From the NCBI RefSeq assembly GCF_040256745.1, contig NZ_CP138335.1:248001-312000 (forward strand): a stretch of 64,000 nt of DNA. The letters are read 5' to 3'. Each line of letters opens with the position of its first letter. Positions within the stretch are counted from its first letter, which is position 1. The notes beneath the pieces are model-generated. The model had not been told where the DNA came from. It did no database searches and saw only the letters and a list, made by a program, of their open reading frames with translations. The position numbers were made by a program, and so were the translations under genes. The stretch comes from Scrofimicrobium sp. R131 (GTDB taxonomy: Bacteria > Actinomycetota > Actinomycetes > Actinomycetales > Actinomycetaceae). This document shows positions 54,731 to 64,000 of this stretch, one piece after another.

Positions 54731-55540
54731 CTACAGCAGCGCGAGGATATCCGCAATCGAGTTGTGGATCCAGGCCGGACGGTACGGGTAGTCGGCCACC
54801 TGCTCCAGCGTGGTCGAGCCGGACAGGACCAGGTGGGTGCGCAGCCCCGCCTCGACCCCGGCCAAGATATCGGTGTCCATCCGGTCGCCGATCATGGCTG
54901 CCGTTTCCGAGTGGGCCCCGATCTTGTTCAGACCGGCGCGGATCATCACGGGATTCGGCTTGCCAATGAAGTAGGGGCTCTTCCCGGTAGCCGCGCTGAT
55001 CATGGCGGCAACCGCGCCGGTGGCGGGGAGGGTGCCCTCGTCGGAGGGACCGGTCACATCCGGGTTGGTGGCGACAAACTTGGAGCCGCTCTCAATCAGG
55101 CGGATCGCGGTTGTGATCGCGTTGAAGTCGTAAGTGCGAGTCTCACCCAGGACCACGTATTCCGGGTTCACCTCGGTCATAATGTAGTCCGCGTTGTGCA
55201 GGGCGGTCGTCAGGCCGGCCGAGCCGATCACGTAGGCGGAAGAGCGCGGCGACTGCTGCGAAAGGAAGGCGGCGGTGGCGTTGGCGGAGGTCCAGATCTG
55301 GTCCTCACCCACGTCCAGGCCGGACTGGGCCAACCGGGCCGACAGGTCACGGTTGGTGAAGATCGAGTTGTTGGTCAGGACAAGAAACGGGAGCTCCCGT
55401 CGGCGCAGTTCCTCCAGGAAGTCCTGAGCGCCAGGAATGGCGGAGTTTTCCCTGATCAGGACCCCGTCCATGTCGGTCAGCCACGCCATGACTGGCCCGA
55501 ACTCACCTTTACTGGTTACCTTAGATAATTCAATCGTCAT
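54731..55540 (-). CDS. HAD-IIA family sugar phosphatase (NagD-like)
   Basis: A 269-residue HAD hydrolase: nucleophile motif TDMDGVL, TNNS (motif II), the C2 cap, Lys in IGKPNP and GDRMDTDI (motif IV). The family dephosphorylates sugar phosphates and nucleotides. ATG 55540 is chosen because TACCAT lies 7 nt upstream; a longer reading from 55570 is possible but has no ribosome site. Confidence 0.9.
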   Translation of the reverse strand: MTIELSKVTSKGEFGPVMAWLTDMDGVLIRENSAIPGAQDFLEELRRRELPFLVLTNNSIFTNRDLSARLAQSGLDVGEDQIWTSANATAAFLSQQSPRSSAYVIGSAGLTTALHNADYIMTEVNPEYVVLGETRTYDFNAITTAIRLIESGSKFVATNPDVTGPSDEGTLPATGAVAAMISAATGKSPYFIGKPNPVMIRAGLNKIGAHSETAAMIGDRMDTDILAGVEAGLRTHLVLSGSTTLEQVADYPYRPAWIHNSIADILALL

Positions 55541-55581
55541 AGCTCTGATGGTATCTGGCTTCCGTGACAAGTTGGAGGATT

Positions 55582-56235
55582 GTGAACGACGCTACTCATT
55601 TGCCCGGCGAGCCTGAACGGGAAGTCGGGGTCGGACCCTGGACCGGCCCCTGGCCCGAAGGTGACCACTACGATCCGGACCTGCTGGAGGCCGGCGACCG
55701 GCGCAACGTCGAGGACCAGTACCGCTACTGGCGACGCGAGGCGATCCAGGAGGCAATCGCCGCCAAGTCGCTGGGCCTGGAAGTGGCGATTGAGAACCTC
55801 GGACACGACTTCAATATCGGCTCGATCGTCCGGACCGCGAATGCCCTGGGGGTGTCCGCCGTCCACATTGTCGGGCGCCGACGGTGGAATCGTCGCGGGG
55901 CAATGGTGACCGACCGCTACCTGCCGGTCGACCATTTTCCCGAGGTCGACTCGTTCGCCAAGGACGCTGACCTCCGGGGGCGGATCCTGATCGGAATCGA
56001 CAATCTGCCCGGATCCAAGCCCTTGGAACTGGCGGACCTGCCGCGGGAAGCCACCCTGGTATTCGGGGAGGAATCAGCCGGCCTCAGTCCACAAATGCGG
56101 GATCGGTGCCGGGAAATTTACCACATCACCCAGTACGGCTCGACCCGCTCAATGAACGTGGGTCACGCCGCCGCCATCGCCATCTGGGCCTGGGTGATTC
56201 AGCACGGTCCCCGGCAGAAACAACATCTGGCCTAG
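55582..56235 (+). CDS. SpoU/TrmH-family RNA 2'-O-methyltransferase
   Basis: A 217-residue SPOUT enzyme. Motifs: IENLGHDFNIGSIVRTANALGVSAVHIVGRR (motif 1), LVFGEESAGLSP (motif 2) and QYGSTRSMNVGHAAAIAIW (motif 3, knot). It transfers a methyl group to tRNA or rRNA ribose; the exact site is unknown. GTG 55582 has GGAGG 5 nt upstream; GTG 55564 is a less likely start. Confidence 0.92.
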   Translation: MNDATHLPGEPEREVGVGPWTGPWPEGDHYDPDLLEAGDRRNVEDQYRYWRREAIQEAIAAKSLGLEVAIENLGHDFNIGSIVRTANALGVSAVHIVGRRRWNRRGAMVTDRYLPVDHFPEVDSFAKDADLRGRILIGIDNLPGSKPLELADLPREATLVFGEESAGLSPQMRDRCREIYHITQYGSTRSMNVGHAAAIAIWAWVIQHGPRQKQHLA

Positions 56236-56312
56236 TTCAAGGGTCCCGTTAACTAGCGGGGGCAAATGTGGGACAATAGAGCGCGTAACTACTGTCGTTA
56301 TGAGGAGGCTTC

Positions 56313-57335
56313 ATGCCAATCGCATCCCCTGAGGTTTACAACGAGATGCTCGACCGGGCGAAAGCCGGTAAGTTTGCGTACCCCGCCATCAACGTCACCT
56401 CTTCGCAGACCCTGACTGCCGCGCTGCAGGGCTTTGCTGAAGCCGAATCTGACGGGATCATCCAGGTGTCCGTGGGCGGCGCCGAGTACTGGTCTGGCTC
56501 GACCATCAAGGATCGCGTGGCTGGCACCCTCGCCATGGCTGCCTACGCCCGTGAGGTAGCGAAGAACTACCCGGTCACCGTGGCTCTGCACACCGACCAC
56601 TGCGCCAAGCAGAACCTGGACTCCTGGGTCATTCCGATCATGGAGCTGGAAGCTGCCGAGGTGGCCGCTGGTCGTGAGCCGTTCTACCAGTCCCACATGT
56701 GGGACGGTTCCGCTGTTCCCCTGGACGAGAACCTGGAAATCGCGCAGAAGATGCTGAAGCTCGCGGTTGCTTCCCGCACCATTCTTGAAGTTGAGATCGG
56801 TGTCGTGGGCGGCGAAGAAGACGGCGTCGTCGGCGAAATCAACGAGAAGCTCTACACCACCGCTGAAGACGGTCTGAAGACCGTGGAAGCGCTGGGCCTG
56901 GGAGAGAACGGCCGCTACCTGACCGCCCTCACCTTCGGCAACGTGCACGGGGTTTACAAGCCCGGCCACGTCAAGCTGCGTCCGGAGATCCTCGGCGAGA
57001 TCCAGACCGCGGTGGGCGCTGCTCACAACGCGGGCGACCGTCCCTTCGATCTGGTCATGCACGGTGGCTCCGGCTCGACCGAAGAAGAAATCGCGCTGGC
57101 GGTGGCCAACGGCGTCATCAAGATGAACGTCGACACCGACACCCAGTACGCCTTCACCCGTCCGGTCGCCGACTGGATGTACAAGAACTACGACGGCGTC
57201 CTGAAGATTGACGGCGAAGTGGGCAACAAGAAGACCTACGACCCGCGTGCGTGGGGCAAGGCCGCCGAAAAGGGCATGGCTGACCGGGTCCTTGAGGCCT
57301 GCCAGCGTCTGGGCTCTGTCGGCACCAAGATGTAA
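56313..57335 (+). CDS. fba: Class II fructose-bisphosphate aldolase
   Basis: A 340-residue zinc-dependent aldolase of glycolysis and gluconeogenesis. Motifs: ALHTDHC (zinc His, catalytic Asp), GGEEDGVVGE, FGNVHGVYKPG and MHGGSGSTEEEI. Upstream GAGGAGG at proper spacing, and TTAACT/GACAAT (56249-56254, 56272-56277) is a plausible promoter. Followed by a strong terminator. Confidence 0.97.
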   Translation: MPIASPEVYNEMLDRAKAGKFAYPAINVTSSQTLTAALQGFAEAESDGIIQVSVGGAEYWSGSTIKDRVAGTLAMAAYAREVAKNYPVTVALHTDHCAKQNLDSWVIPIMELEAAEVAAGREPFYQSHMWDGSAVPLDENLEIAQKMLKLAVASRTILEVEIGVVGGEEDGVVGEINEKLYTTAEDGLKTVEALGLGENGRYLTALTFGNVHGVYKPGHVKLRPEILGEIQTAVGAAHNAGDRPFDLVMHGGSGSTEEEIALAVANGVIKMNVDTDTQYAFTRPVADWMYKNYDGVLKIDGEVGNKKTYDPRAWGKAAEKGMADRVLEACQRLGSVGTKM

Positions 57336-57353
57336 GTTCAGTTTTTTACCCGG

Positions 57354-57393
57354 GGGCCTGCTGTTCAATTGTGAACAGCAGGCCCTTGGTTTT
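57354..57393 (+). terminator. Terminator of fba
   Basis: A perfect 14-bp stem GGGCCTGCTGTTCA (57354-57367) with its complement (57372-57385), loop ATTG, then TTGGTTTT. Confidence 0.88.
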
Positions 57394-57473
57394 GAACATG
57401 TGCCCTCAAGCGAATGAACGAGCAGACATCGGCGCCGTTTCATGGTGAGATTGAGGTAGAAAAGGGGGGTCCA

Positions 57474-58652
57474 ATGGAAGCTAAGACCTGGAACCGAGTT
57501 GAAGGCATGATCATTGCCAGCCAGCTCGATCCGCAAGACATCACCAACTATCTGACCGAACAGAACGTGGTTGCCCAACTGGACTGGTTCAAAGAAACTC
57601 CCAACATGATGGGGATCCGCGTGGTCATGGATGACGAGCACGTGGGGCTGCTGCCCGCCGACGCCACCGAGGTCGAGCCGGGACCGAAGCTAATCGACTT
57701 CATCGAAGAGCTGGCAGGCCAGTTCAAAGCGGAAGTCATGATCGGCGACCTGGGGATAGACCGGCTGGAGGGCGAACTGCCCGAGACCGACGACGAAGAG
57801 GACGACGACCAGCCGCTGGCGGTAGTGGAGATCTCAGACACCCCCGCCTCGGCGGTCCCGCTGATGGCCGCGTTCAACGGGATCGACATTGTGGACCTGG
57901 AGTTGCCTTCGGGCAAGCGGGCGCTGCTGGCGACGCTGCCGGCCGGCCGGTCCAACTGGACCCTCGGCGACGTCCCACTTGTCACCCTCACCTCGACCGG
58001 GGATGAGTTCCAGGCCTTCCTAATTGAAGACGACGACGACCCGGAGAGTATCGTCACCTACAACTGGGGGATGGAAGAGCGGGTGATCCCCGGCGGCGCC
58101 AAGGGAAACCGGGTGGCCGAGGATCTGGCTCAAGACCTGGTTGGTCCGCGCGCAGACATCGAAGCTATTCACGATGCAGTTCCCGGGGTGGGAGCGGAGC
58201 TAGCCTTTGCTGCCTCCCAGCAGCGGGGCGCACTTGCGGTGAAGTCGTTTGTCGCTTCGCTGGGTTTGCCCTCGGAAGTGGCGGACTTCCTGCGTGGCCG
58301 GCGCACCCTGGAGGAGGTCGGCGGTCACCTGCATCAGGCTCGCGGCGTCTCGAACGCAATTGGGCGCAGCGTTGACATCATGATTGGGGAGCGCGAACCG
58401 AGCGGCGGCCTGTGGGATTCCTACACCCAGTTTGTGGTCAGCAAACCCTGGGCGGTTCCGCTGCTGGCATCGGCCGAGGCGGCCATGGGCCTGATGTTCC
58501 TGTCGGCTGGCCGGTCCCGGGGGGAGAAGCGTTCCGCCGGGCGGAAACTGGCCACATTTGCCGGAGTGGCCCTCCTGATCGACGCCGTGGCTGAGTTGTC
58601 GCTGTCTCGGCTGGTGATCCTGCGGCATCAACGCCACGGGGAGAACAGCTAG
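57474..58652 (+). CDS. Hypothetical protein, two-part with C-terminal membrane helices
   Basis: A 392-residue protein. Residues 1-110 form a soluble domain; about 120-215 an acidic, Asp/Glu-rich region; about 215-310 a helical domain; the end has two hydrophobic segments (about 335-352 and 365-382). ATG 57474 is chosen for AAAGGGGGG just upstream; ATG 57414 lacks a ribosome site. No family is recognised. Monocistronic between fba and the repeat region. Confidence 0.75.
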   Translation: MEAKTWNRVEGMIIASQLDPQDITNYLTEQNVVAQLDWFKETPNMMGIRVVMDDEHVGLLPADATEVEPGPKLIDFIEELAGQFKAEVMIGDLGIDRLEGELPETDDEEDDDQPLAVVEISDTPASAVPLMAAFNGIDIVDLELPSGKRALLATLPAGRSNWTLGDVPLVTLTSTGDEFQAFLIEDDDDPESIVTYNWGMEERVIPGGAKGNRVAEDLAQDLVGPRADIEAIHDAVPGVGAELAFAASQQRGALAVKSFVASLGLPSEVADFLRGRRTLEEVGGHLHQARGVSNAIGRSVDIMIGEREPSGGLWDSYTQFVVSKPWAVPLLASAEAAMGLMFLSAGRSRGEKRSAGRKLATFAGVALLIDAVAELSLSRLVILRHQRHGENS

Positions 58653-58665
58653 GGATAGACCTCTG

Positions 58666-58699
58666 CGGGCCGGATTCACCTGGTGGGTCCGGCCCGTTT
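58666..58699 (+). terminator. Terminator after the hypothetical gene
   Basis: 9-bp stem CGGGCCGGA (58666-58674) with TCCGGCCCG (58688-58696), then TTT. The loop is 13 nt. Confidence 0.75.
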
Positions 58700-59184
58700 G
58701 GTGTTAAGGGGTGGTTTGCGGCCCACGCGTCTGGTTTGGCCGGTGTTCTGGCGTTGGCAAACGTGGTCAAGTGCTGGCAAACGTTGGGGGTTTGGGGTGG
58801 TTTTGGCCCTGTAGCTCCATGTTTGCCAGTGTTTGGGTAAGTTCGCCAGGTTCTGGCGTTGGCAAACGTGGTCAAGTGCTGGCAAACGTTGGGGGTTTGC
58901 GGTGGTTCGGGTCCGGTGGCTCCATGTTTGCCAGTGTTCGGGGAGGTTTGCCAGGTTCTGGCGGTAGCGGCCGCGGCAACCCCACCTGTCCGCCGCCGAC
59001 CCCGGCACCGCACCAAAGTTGGCGTGACCGATCCCATGATCCGAGCCGAACCCCCGCCAGCTAGCCGTTTTGTCGCTCCCGAGACCCACGGACCCCGACC
59101 GGCCGACCCGTATCCTGAGACGACCTGCGCATAATATACATGCCGATGCATAATCTGAATAACATGATTTGAAAGAGGAGTCCT
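58700..59184. other. Long intergenic region upstream of the amino-acid ABC operon
   Basis: No convincing gene. It contains the 105-bp repeat (58746-58955), a G+C-rich 130-bp stretch without visible structure, and an AT-rich promoter area with GCATAAT at 59129-59135 and 59148-59154; CATAAT (59149-59154) is a likely -10 for the operon beginning at 59185. GAAAGAGGAG precedes that start. Confidence 0.6.
58746..58955. repeat. Two tandem 105-bp repeats with ordered TGGCAAACG / GTTTGCCA boxes
   Basis: Two copies (58746-58850, 58851-58955) start at TTCTGG; a third TTCTGG follows at 58956. Each unit holds two TGGCAAACG boxes 20 bp apart (58755, 58775; 58860, 58880) and then two inverted GTTTGCCA-type boxes 20 bp apart (58821, 58841 as GTTCGCCA; 58926, 58946), a >> << order. 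A minus-strand frame through it reads a 35-residue repeat of Thr/Pro/His, but has no start signals, so it is probably not coding. Confidence 0.85.
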
Positions 59185-60135
59185 ATGCGCACTCGTACCG
59201 GAATCGCCGCGATCGCAGCCGTGGCCGCCCTGGCCCTGGCTGGCTGTTCAGACCCCGGCACCACCACCGACACCCAGTCCGAACCGCAGTCGGATTCGGG
59301 TCAGTCCCAGGCAGCGGCGGGGATGGAGATCACCCCCTTCGATATCAGCACCATCAGCGTGCAGGAAGATATCGCTGCCCTGGTTCCGCAGGCCATTAAG
59401 GATCGCGGAATCCTGCGCAACGGAGCTTCCACCGACTACGCCCCGGGCGAGTACCGGGCTGACGACGGCCAGACCCCGGTCGGCTACGACGTCGATCTGG
59501 TTCGGGCGCTGGCACGCGTGATGGGACTGGAAGACGGACAGACTTCTCACGCAGAGTTCCCGACCATCATTCCGGCCCTGGGCTCCAAGTTTGATGTCGG
59601 CGTCTCCTCCTTCTCGGTCTCCCCCGAGCGGATCGAGCAGGTCAACATGATTTCCTACGTCGAGGTCGGATCGGCCTACGCGGTCGCTGCCGGCAACCCG
59701 AAGGACTTTGATCCGAACAACATCTGCGGCACCACCATCGGGGTGCAGACCGGCACCTACCAGCACGACTACCTGCTGGCCCAGTCCGATCAGTGCGTGG
59801 CCGACGGAAAGAAGGCCATCGAGGTGATGCCGCTGACGGTTCAGACCGATGTCTCCACCAAGGTGATTGGCGGCCAGTACGACGCCACCCTGGCCGACTC
59901 CACCGTGATCGGCTACACCGTGAAGAAGTCTGACGGCAAGCTCGAACAGATCGGCGACGTAATCGAGTCGGCCCCGCAGGGCATCACGGTGAAGAAGGAC
60001 GACGAGGCGCTGACCGAAGCGATCCAGAAGGCCCTGCAGTACCTGATGGACAACGGCTACCTGACCCAGATCCTGGCTCCCTACGGAGCTGACGGGGCCG
60101 CCCTGACCACCGCCGAGTTGAACCCGGCCAGCTAA
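59185..60135 (+). CDS. Amino-acid-type ABC transporter substrate-binding lipoprotein
   Basis: A 316-residue family 3 solute-binding lipoprotein. Signal MRTRTGIAAIAAV... with lipobox LAGC (Cys21), Ser/Gln-rich linker, then GYDVDLVRALARVMGL, VSSFSVSPERIEQVNMISY and C-terminal ALQYLMDNGYLTQILAPYG, all typical of polar-amino-acid binding proteins. First gene of a three-gene importer. The ligand is unknown. Confidence 0.9.
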   Translation: MRTRTGIAAIAAVAALALAGCSDPGTTTDTQSEPQSDSGQSQAAAGMEITPFDISTISVQEDIAALVPQAIKDRGILRNGASTDYAPGEYRADDGQTPVGYDVDLVRALARVMGLEDGQTSHAEFPTIIPALGSKFDVGVSSFSVSPERIEQVNMISYVEVGSAYAVAAGNPKDFDPNNICGTTIGVQTGTYQHDYLLAQSDQCVADGKKAIEVMPLTVQTDVSTKVIGGQYDATLADSTVIGYTVKKSDGKLEQIGDVIESAPQGITVKKDDEALTEAIQKALQYLMDNGYLTQILAPYGADGAALTTAELNPAS

Positions 60136-60145
60136 AGAGATTCTC

Positions 60146-61087
60146 ATGCCTTCCACCATCGACGGAGTGGAACTCTTGCACGCCCGGCCGGTCCCCCGGC
60201 CGGGCCGCTGGGTGTCTGCCTTCCTGGTTCTCGTCATCGTCGCACTCGTGATCAAGGGCCTGATCACCAATCCGAACTTCCAGTGGTCCCTGATGGGACA
60301 GTGGGTCTTCTCCAAGACGATCATGACCGGGGTTCTGTACACCCTGCTGCTGACGGTGGTCGCGATGGTGATCGGCACGGTCCTGGCCATCACGATGGCG
60401 GTCATGCGCCAGTCACCCAACCCGGTGCTGCGCTACGTGGCCATGTTCTACATCTGGTTCTTCCGCGGAACCCCGATCTACACGCAGTTGATCTTCTGGT
60501 CCCTGCTTCCGTCGCTGTACCCGCAGATCTCGATTGCGATCCCGTTTGGGCCCGAGCTGTTCAGCGCCCAGACCGTGGACCTGCTCCGGCCGCTGATGAT
60601 GGCGTTCCTGGGGCTGGGCTTGAACGAGGGTGCCTACCTGGCTGAGATCATCCGCGCCGGGCTGCTCTCGGTGGATAAAGGCCAGTGGGAGGCGGCCACC
60701 GCCCTGGGGATGAATCGGGGAAAGATTTTCCGCCGGATCATCCTGCCCCAGGCCATGCGCGTGATCGTCCCCCCGATCGGCAACGAAACCATCTCCATGC
60801 TGAAGACTACTTCGCTGGTCTCGGCCATCCCGGTGACGACCGAACTGACCTTTGTGGCCAGCACGAAGGGGCAGGCGCTGTTTGCTCCCATTCCGCTGCT
60901 GCTGGCGGCCGCCGCCTGGTACCTGGTGATCACCTCGCTCCTGATGGTGGTCCAGCACCGGATCGAGCGCTACTACGGCCGTGGCTTTGACTCTAGAACA
61001 AAGGCCGACAAGGCCTCCTCCCGTCAGGCGGCCATCAACTCGGCTCCCACTACTCGCGACGACCCGTTCTTGGATGTGACCCCATGA
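60146..61087 (+). CDS. Amino acid ABC transporter permease (HisM/GlnP type)
   Basis: A 313-residue permease with an extended cytoplasmic N-terminus (about 1-20), five to six helices and the docking motif [23 protein letters not shown] (about 168-190). [13 protein letters not shown] is the usual family stretch. The C-terminal 35 residues are a polar tail. It overlaps the ATPase gene by 4 nt (ATGA). Confidence 0.92.
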   Translation: MPSTIDGVELLHARPVPRPGRWVSAFLVLVIVALVIKGLITNPNFQWSLMGQWVFSKTIMTGVLYTLLLTVVAMVIGTVLAITMAVMRQSPNPVLRYVAMFYIWFFRGTPIYTQLIFWSLLPSLYPQISIAIPFGPELFSAQTVDLLRPLMMAFLGLGLNEGAYLAEIIRAGLLSVDKGQWEAATALGMNRGKIFRRIILPQAMRVIVPPIGNETISMLKTTSLVSAIPVTTELTFVASTKGQALFAPIPLLLAAAAWYLVITSLLMVVQHRIERYYGRGFDSRTKADKASSRQAAINSAPTTRDDPFLDVTP

Positions 61088-61863
61088 CCCAGACTCCGAT
61101 GGTGCAAGTTAAAGATGTCCACAAACTCTTCGGGGACCTGCACGTGCTCAAAGGGGTGGACCTCGAGGTCGCACCCGGCGAGGTGTGCGTGGTGCTCGGC
61201 CCGTCCGGCTCGGGCAAGTCAACCTTGCTGCGCTGTATCAACGAGCTGGAAAAGATTTCGGCGGGGCGAATCTACGTGGATGGGGAACTGCTCGGTTACC
61301 GCGAGGTGACCAAGGGTGGGAAAACCACGCTCCACGAACTGCCGGAAAAGGCTATTTCACGTCAGCGCTCGCGAATCGGGATGGTCTTTCAGCGTTTCAA
61401 CCTGTTCCCGCACATGACTGCGCTGGAAAACGTGATGGAGGCGCCGGTGCAGGTGGCTAAGCGTCCGCGCGAAGAGGCTCGCGCCCGGGCGCTGGAACTG
61501 CTGGACCGCGTTGGTCTGTCCGACCGACCCGACCACTATCCGGCCCAGCTTTCCGGGGGCCAGCAGCAGCGGGTGGCGATTGCGCGGGCATTGGCGATGG
61601 ACCCGGAACTGATGCTGTTTGACGAGCCGACTTCCGCCCTCGACCCGGAGTTGGTCGGCGAGGTGCTGGCCGTGATGAAGGAACTGGCCGCCTCGGGTAT
61701 GACCATGGTGGTGGTGACCCACGAGGTCGGGTTTGCCCGCGAGGTGGCCGACGAGGTGGTGTTCATGGATGAGGGTGTGATTGTCGAGCAGGGGGCACCC
61801 GCTCAGGTGATCGACCACCCCCAGCACGAGCGCACCCGGGAGTTCTTCTCGAAAGTCCTCTGA
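61084..61863 (+). CDS. Amino acid ABC transporter ATP-binding protein (GlnQ type)
   Basis: A 259-residue ATPase with Walker [11 protein letters not shown]-loop [23 protein letters not shown], signature [16 protein letters not shown] and Walker [21 protein letters not shown], all as in polar-amino-acid transporters. An insertion at about 62-90 ([16 protein letters not shown]) is known from some members of the family. Last gene of the operon. Confidence 0.94.
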   Translation: MTQTPMVQVKDVHKLFGDLHVLKGVDLEVAPGEVCVVLGPSGSGKSTLLRCINELEKISAGRIYVDGELLGYREVTKGGKTTLHELPEKAISRQRSRIGMVFQRFNLFPHMTALENVMEAPVQVAKRPREEARARALELLDRVGLSDRPDHYPAQLSGGQQQRVAIARALAMDPELMLFDEPTSALDPELVGEVLAVMKELAASGMTMVVVTHEVGFAREVADEVVFMDEGVIVEQGAPAQVIDHPQHERTREFFSKVL

Positions 61864-61873
61864 CGGGAGTAGG

Positions 61874-62491
61874 TTAGGCCGACTCGGCTGGATCCTTCTG
61901 GACGGTAGACAGCTCCAGGACGTCGGCCAGCACTTTCCGGGCGTGGACCAGATACTGTTCGATGTCGTCGGCGTGGCTGTCGCAGGTGGAGACAAACCTC
62001 ATTGCCCCGGACAGCAGGTGGTAGACCATTCGTGACTGGTCGGCCACCTGCTGCTCGGTCGCGCCGGGCACCTGATGGCCGATGCGCAGCGAGATGACTT
62101 CGACCAGCTCTTCCTCAATGGCGCTCACCCGCTGCATTTGTCGGGCCAGCAGCGCCGAGGAACTGCCAATCACCTTCATCCGGTCGTTCATTCGGGGGTG
62201 TCCAAGGTTCGGCGCGTTCTGAGTGATAAGCGACATTGCTTCAATCAGCAGGGGGCCGGAGGAAAGGATGAACTTGCGGGCGGCAGGCTCGTCAATTTCG
62301 AGGCGGTCCCGGCCCAGAATTACGTGGTCTTTGGTGGGGAAGTGGTTGAAGAATGTGCGCTGGCTAATCCCCACTTCTGCGCAGATATCCTCCACGGTGA
62401 CGTTGTCGTAGCCGCGGGCCAGGGAAAGGTCGAGGGCAGCATTCTGGATCGCTTCGGCGGTGGCCGGACCGCGGGTCCGTGGTTTGCTCAT
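61874..62491 (-). CDS. TetR-family transcriptional regulator
   Basis: A 205-residue repressor: N-terminal helix-turn-helix (AIQNAALDLSLARGYDNVTVEDICAEVGISQRTFFNHFPTKD) and a variable ligand domain. Divergent from an MFS exporter gene, the standard arrangement for drug-responsive control. ATG 62491 has TAGGAT exactly 6 nt upstream (minus strand 62498-62503), a leaderless pattern. Confidence 0.92.
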   Translation of the reverse strand: MSKPRTRGPATAEAIQNAALDLSLARGYDNVTVEDICAEVGISQRTFFNHFPTKDHVILGRDRLEIDEPAARKFILSSGPLLIEAMSLITQNAPNLGHPRMNDRMKVIGSSSALLARQMQRVSAIEEELVEVISLRIGHQVPGATEQQVADQSRMVYHLLSGAMRFVSTCDSHADDIEQYLVHARKVLADVLELSTVQKDPAESA

Positions 62492-62528
62492 GTCCGTATC
62501 CTATCGTGAGGAATCCCATGCTCCCTAG

Positions 62529-64000
<1,472 letters not shown>

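Noticed and set aside
58746-58955. CRISPR array
   Set aside because: Unit length 105 bp with no distinct spacers, only two copies, and no cas genes.
58438-59151. Minus-strand frame with a 35-residue repeat through the 105-bp repeat
   Set aside because: The frame stays open only because 105 is a multiple of three; other frames are partly open too, there is no ribosome site, and the inverted box symmetry fits DNA or RNA function better.

Overview
The window is one contiguous stretch of a high-G+C actinobacterial chromosome, most likely from the Actinomycetaceae or a close relative. The markers are the HspR/HAIR heat-shock circuit, the MurT-GatD pair, ppk beside a mutT1-type Nudix-phosphatase fusion, GTP-dependent PEP carboxykinase, an LAxTG-type sorting signal, and many genes that seem to be leaderless (TANNNT box 6-7 nt before the start codon). 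Both ends cut a gene: a cell-wall-anchored protein on the left and an MFS exporter on the right.

Layout. 1-9.8 kb: end of a surface protein, a divergent GntR/FadR regulator, then a sialic-acid (N-acetylneuraminate) operon: dipeptide-type ABC importer (lipoprotein, permease, permease-ATPase fusion, ATPase), aldolase nanA, ROK kinase nanK and epimerase nanE. 9.8-11.6 kb: a poorly coding islet with small genes, a small ORF broken by an amber codon, inverted repeats and tRNA-Lys(TTT). 11.6-17.8 kb: a phosphate block (ppk, mutT1-like, small lipoprotein, Pit transporter, DUF47 partner). 18-19.9 kb: pckG. 20-24.8 kb: MoxR/DUF58/VWA/TPR (Bat-like) operon. 25-28.2 kb: FMN reductase, gdhA, an SCP-like protein, DUF4235, a lipoprotein. 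28.2-33.1 kb (minus): GalT-like DUF4921 protein, polysaccharide deacetylase, aldo/keto reductase, S4 protein, and an unrecognised protein with a carbonic-anhydrase-like Cys/His set. 33.1-38.2 kb: AspT-type transporter, cydDC. 38.3-41.4 kb: ohr, then a hicAB toxin-antitoxin module between two 83-bp direct repeats that duplicate the end of the next gene (M18 aminopeptidase), then a GNAT enzyme. 41.6-46.6 kb: a membrane protein and the HspR-controlled dnaK-grpE-dnaJ-hspR operon. 46.6-49.5 kb: murT-gatD and a membrane protein. 49.6-58.7 kb: clpB with its own HAIR site and housekeeping genes (serine hydrolase, exonuclease III, SDR, HAD phosphatase, SpoU methyltransferase, fructose-bisphosphate aldolase, an unknown protein). 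58.7-59.2 kb: a non-coding region with a 105-bp tandem repeat carrying ordered inverted boxes. 59.2-64 kb: polar amino-acid-type ABC importer, then a divergent TetR/MFS efflux pair.

Most of the window is ordinary chromosomal backbone. The parts that stand out are the hicAB islet and its repeats, the 105-bp repeat array, the carbonic-anhydrase-like unknown protein, a MurT that has lost its zinc-ribbon cysteines, and the widespread leaderless promoter pattern. No CRISPR array, transposase, integrase, rRNA or prophage structural gene was seen.
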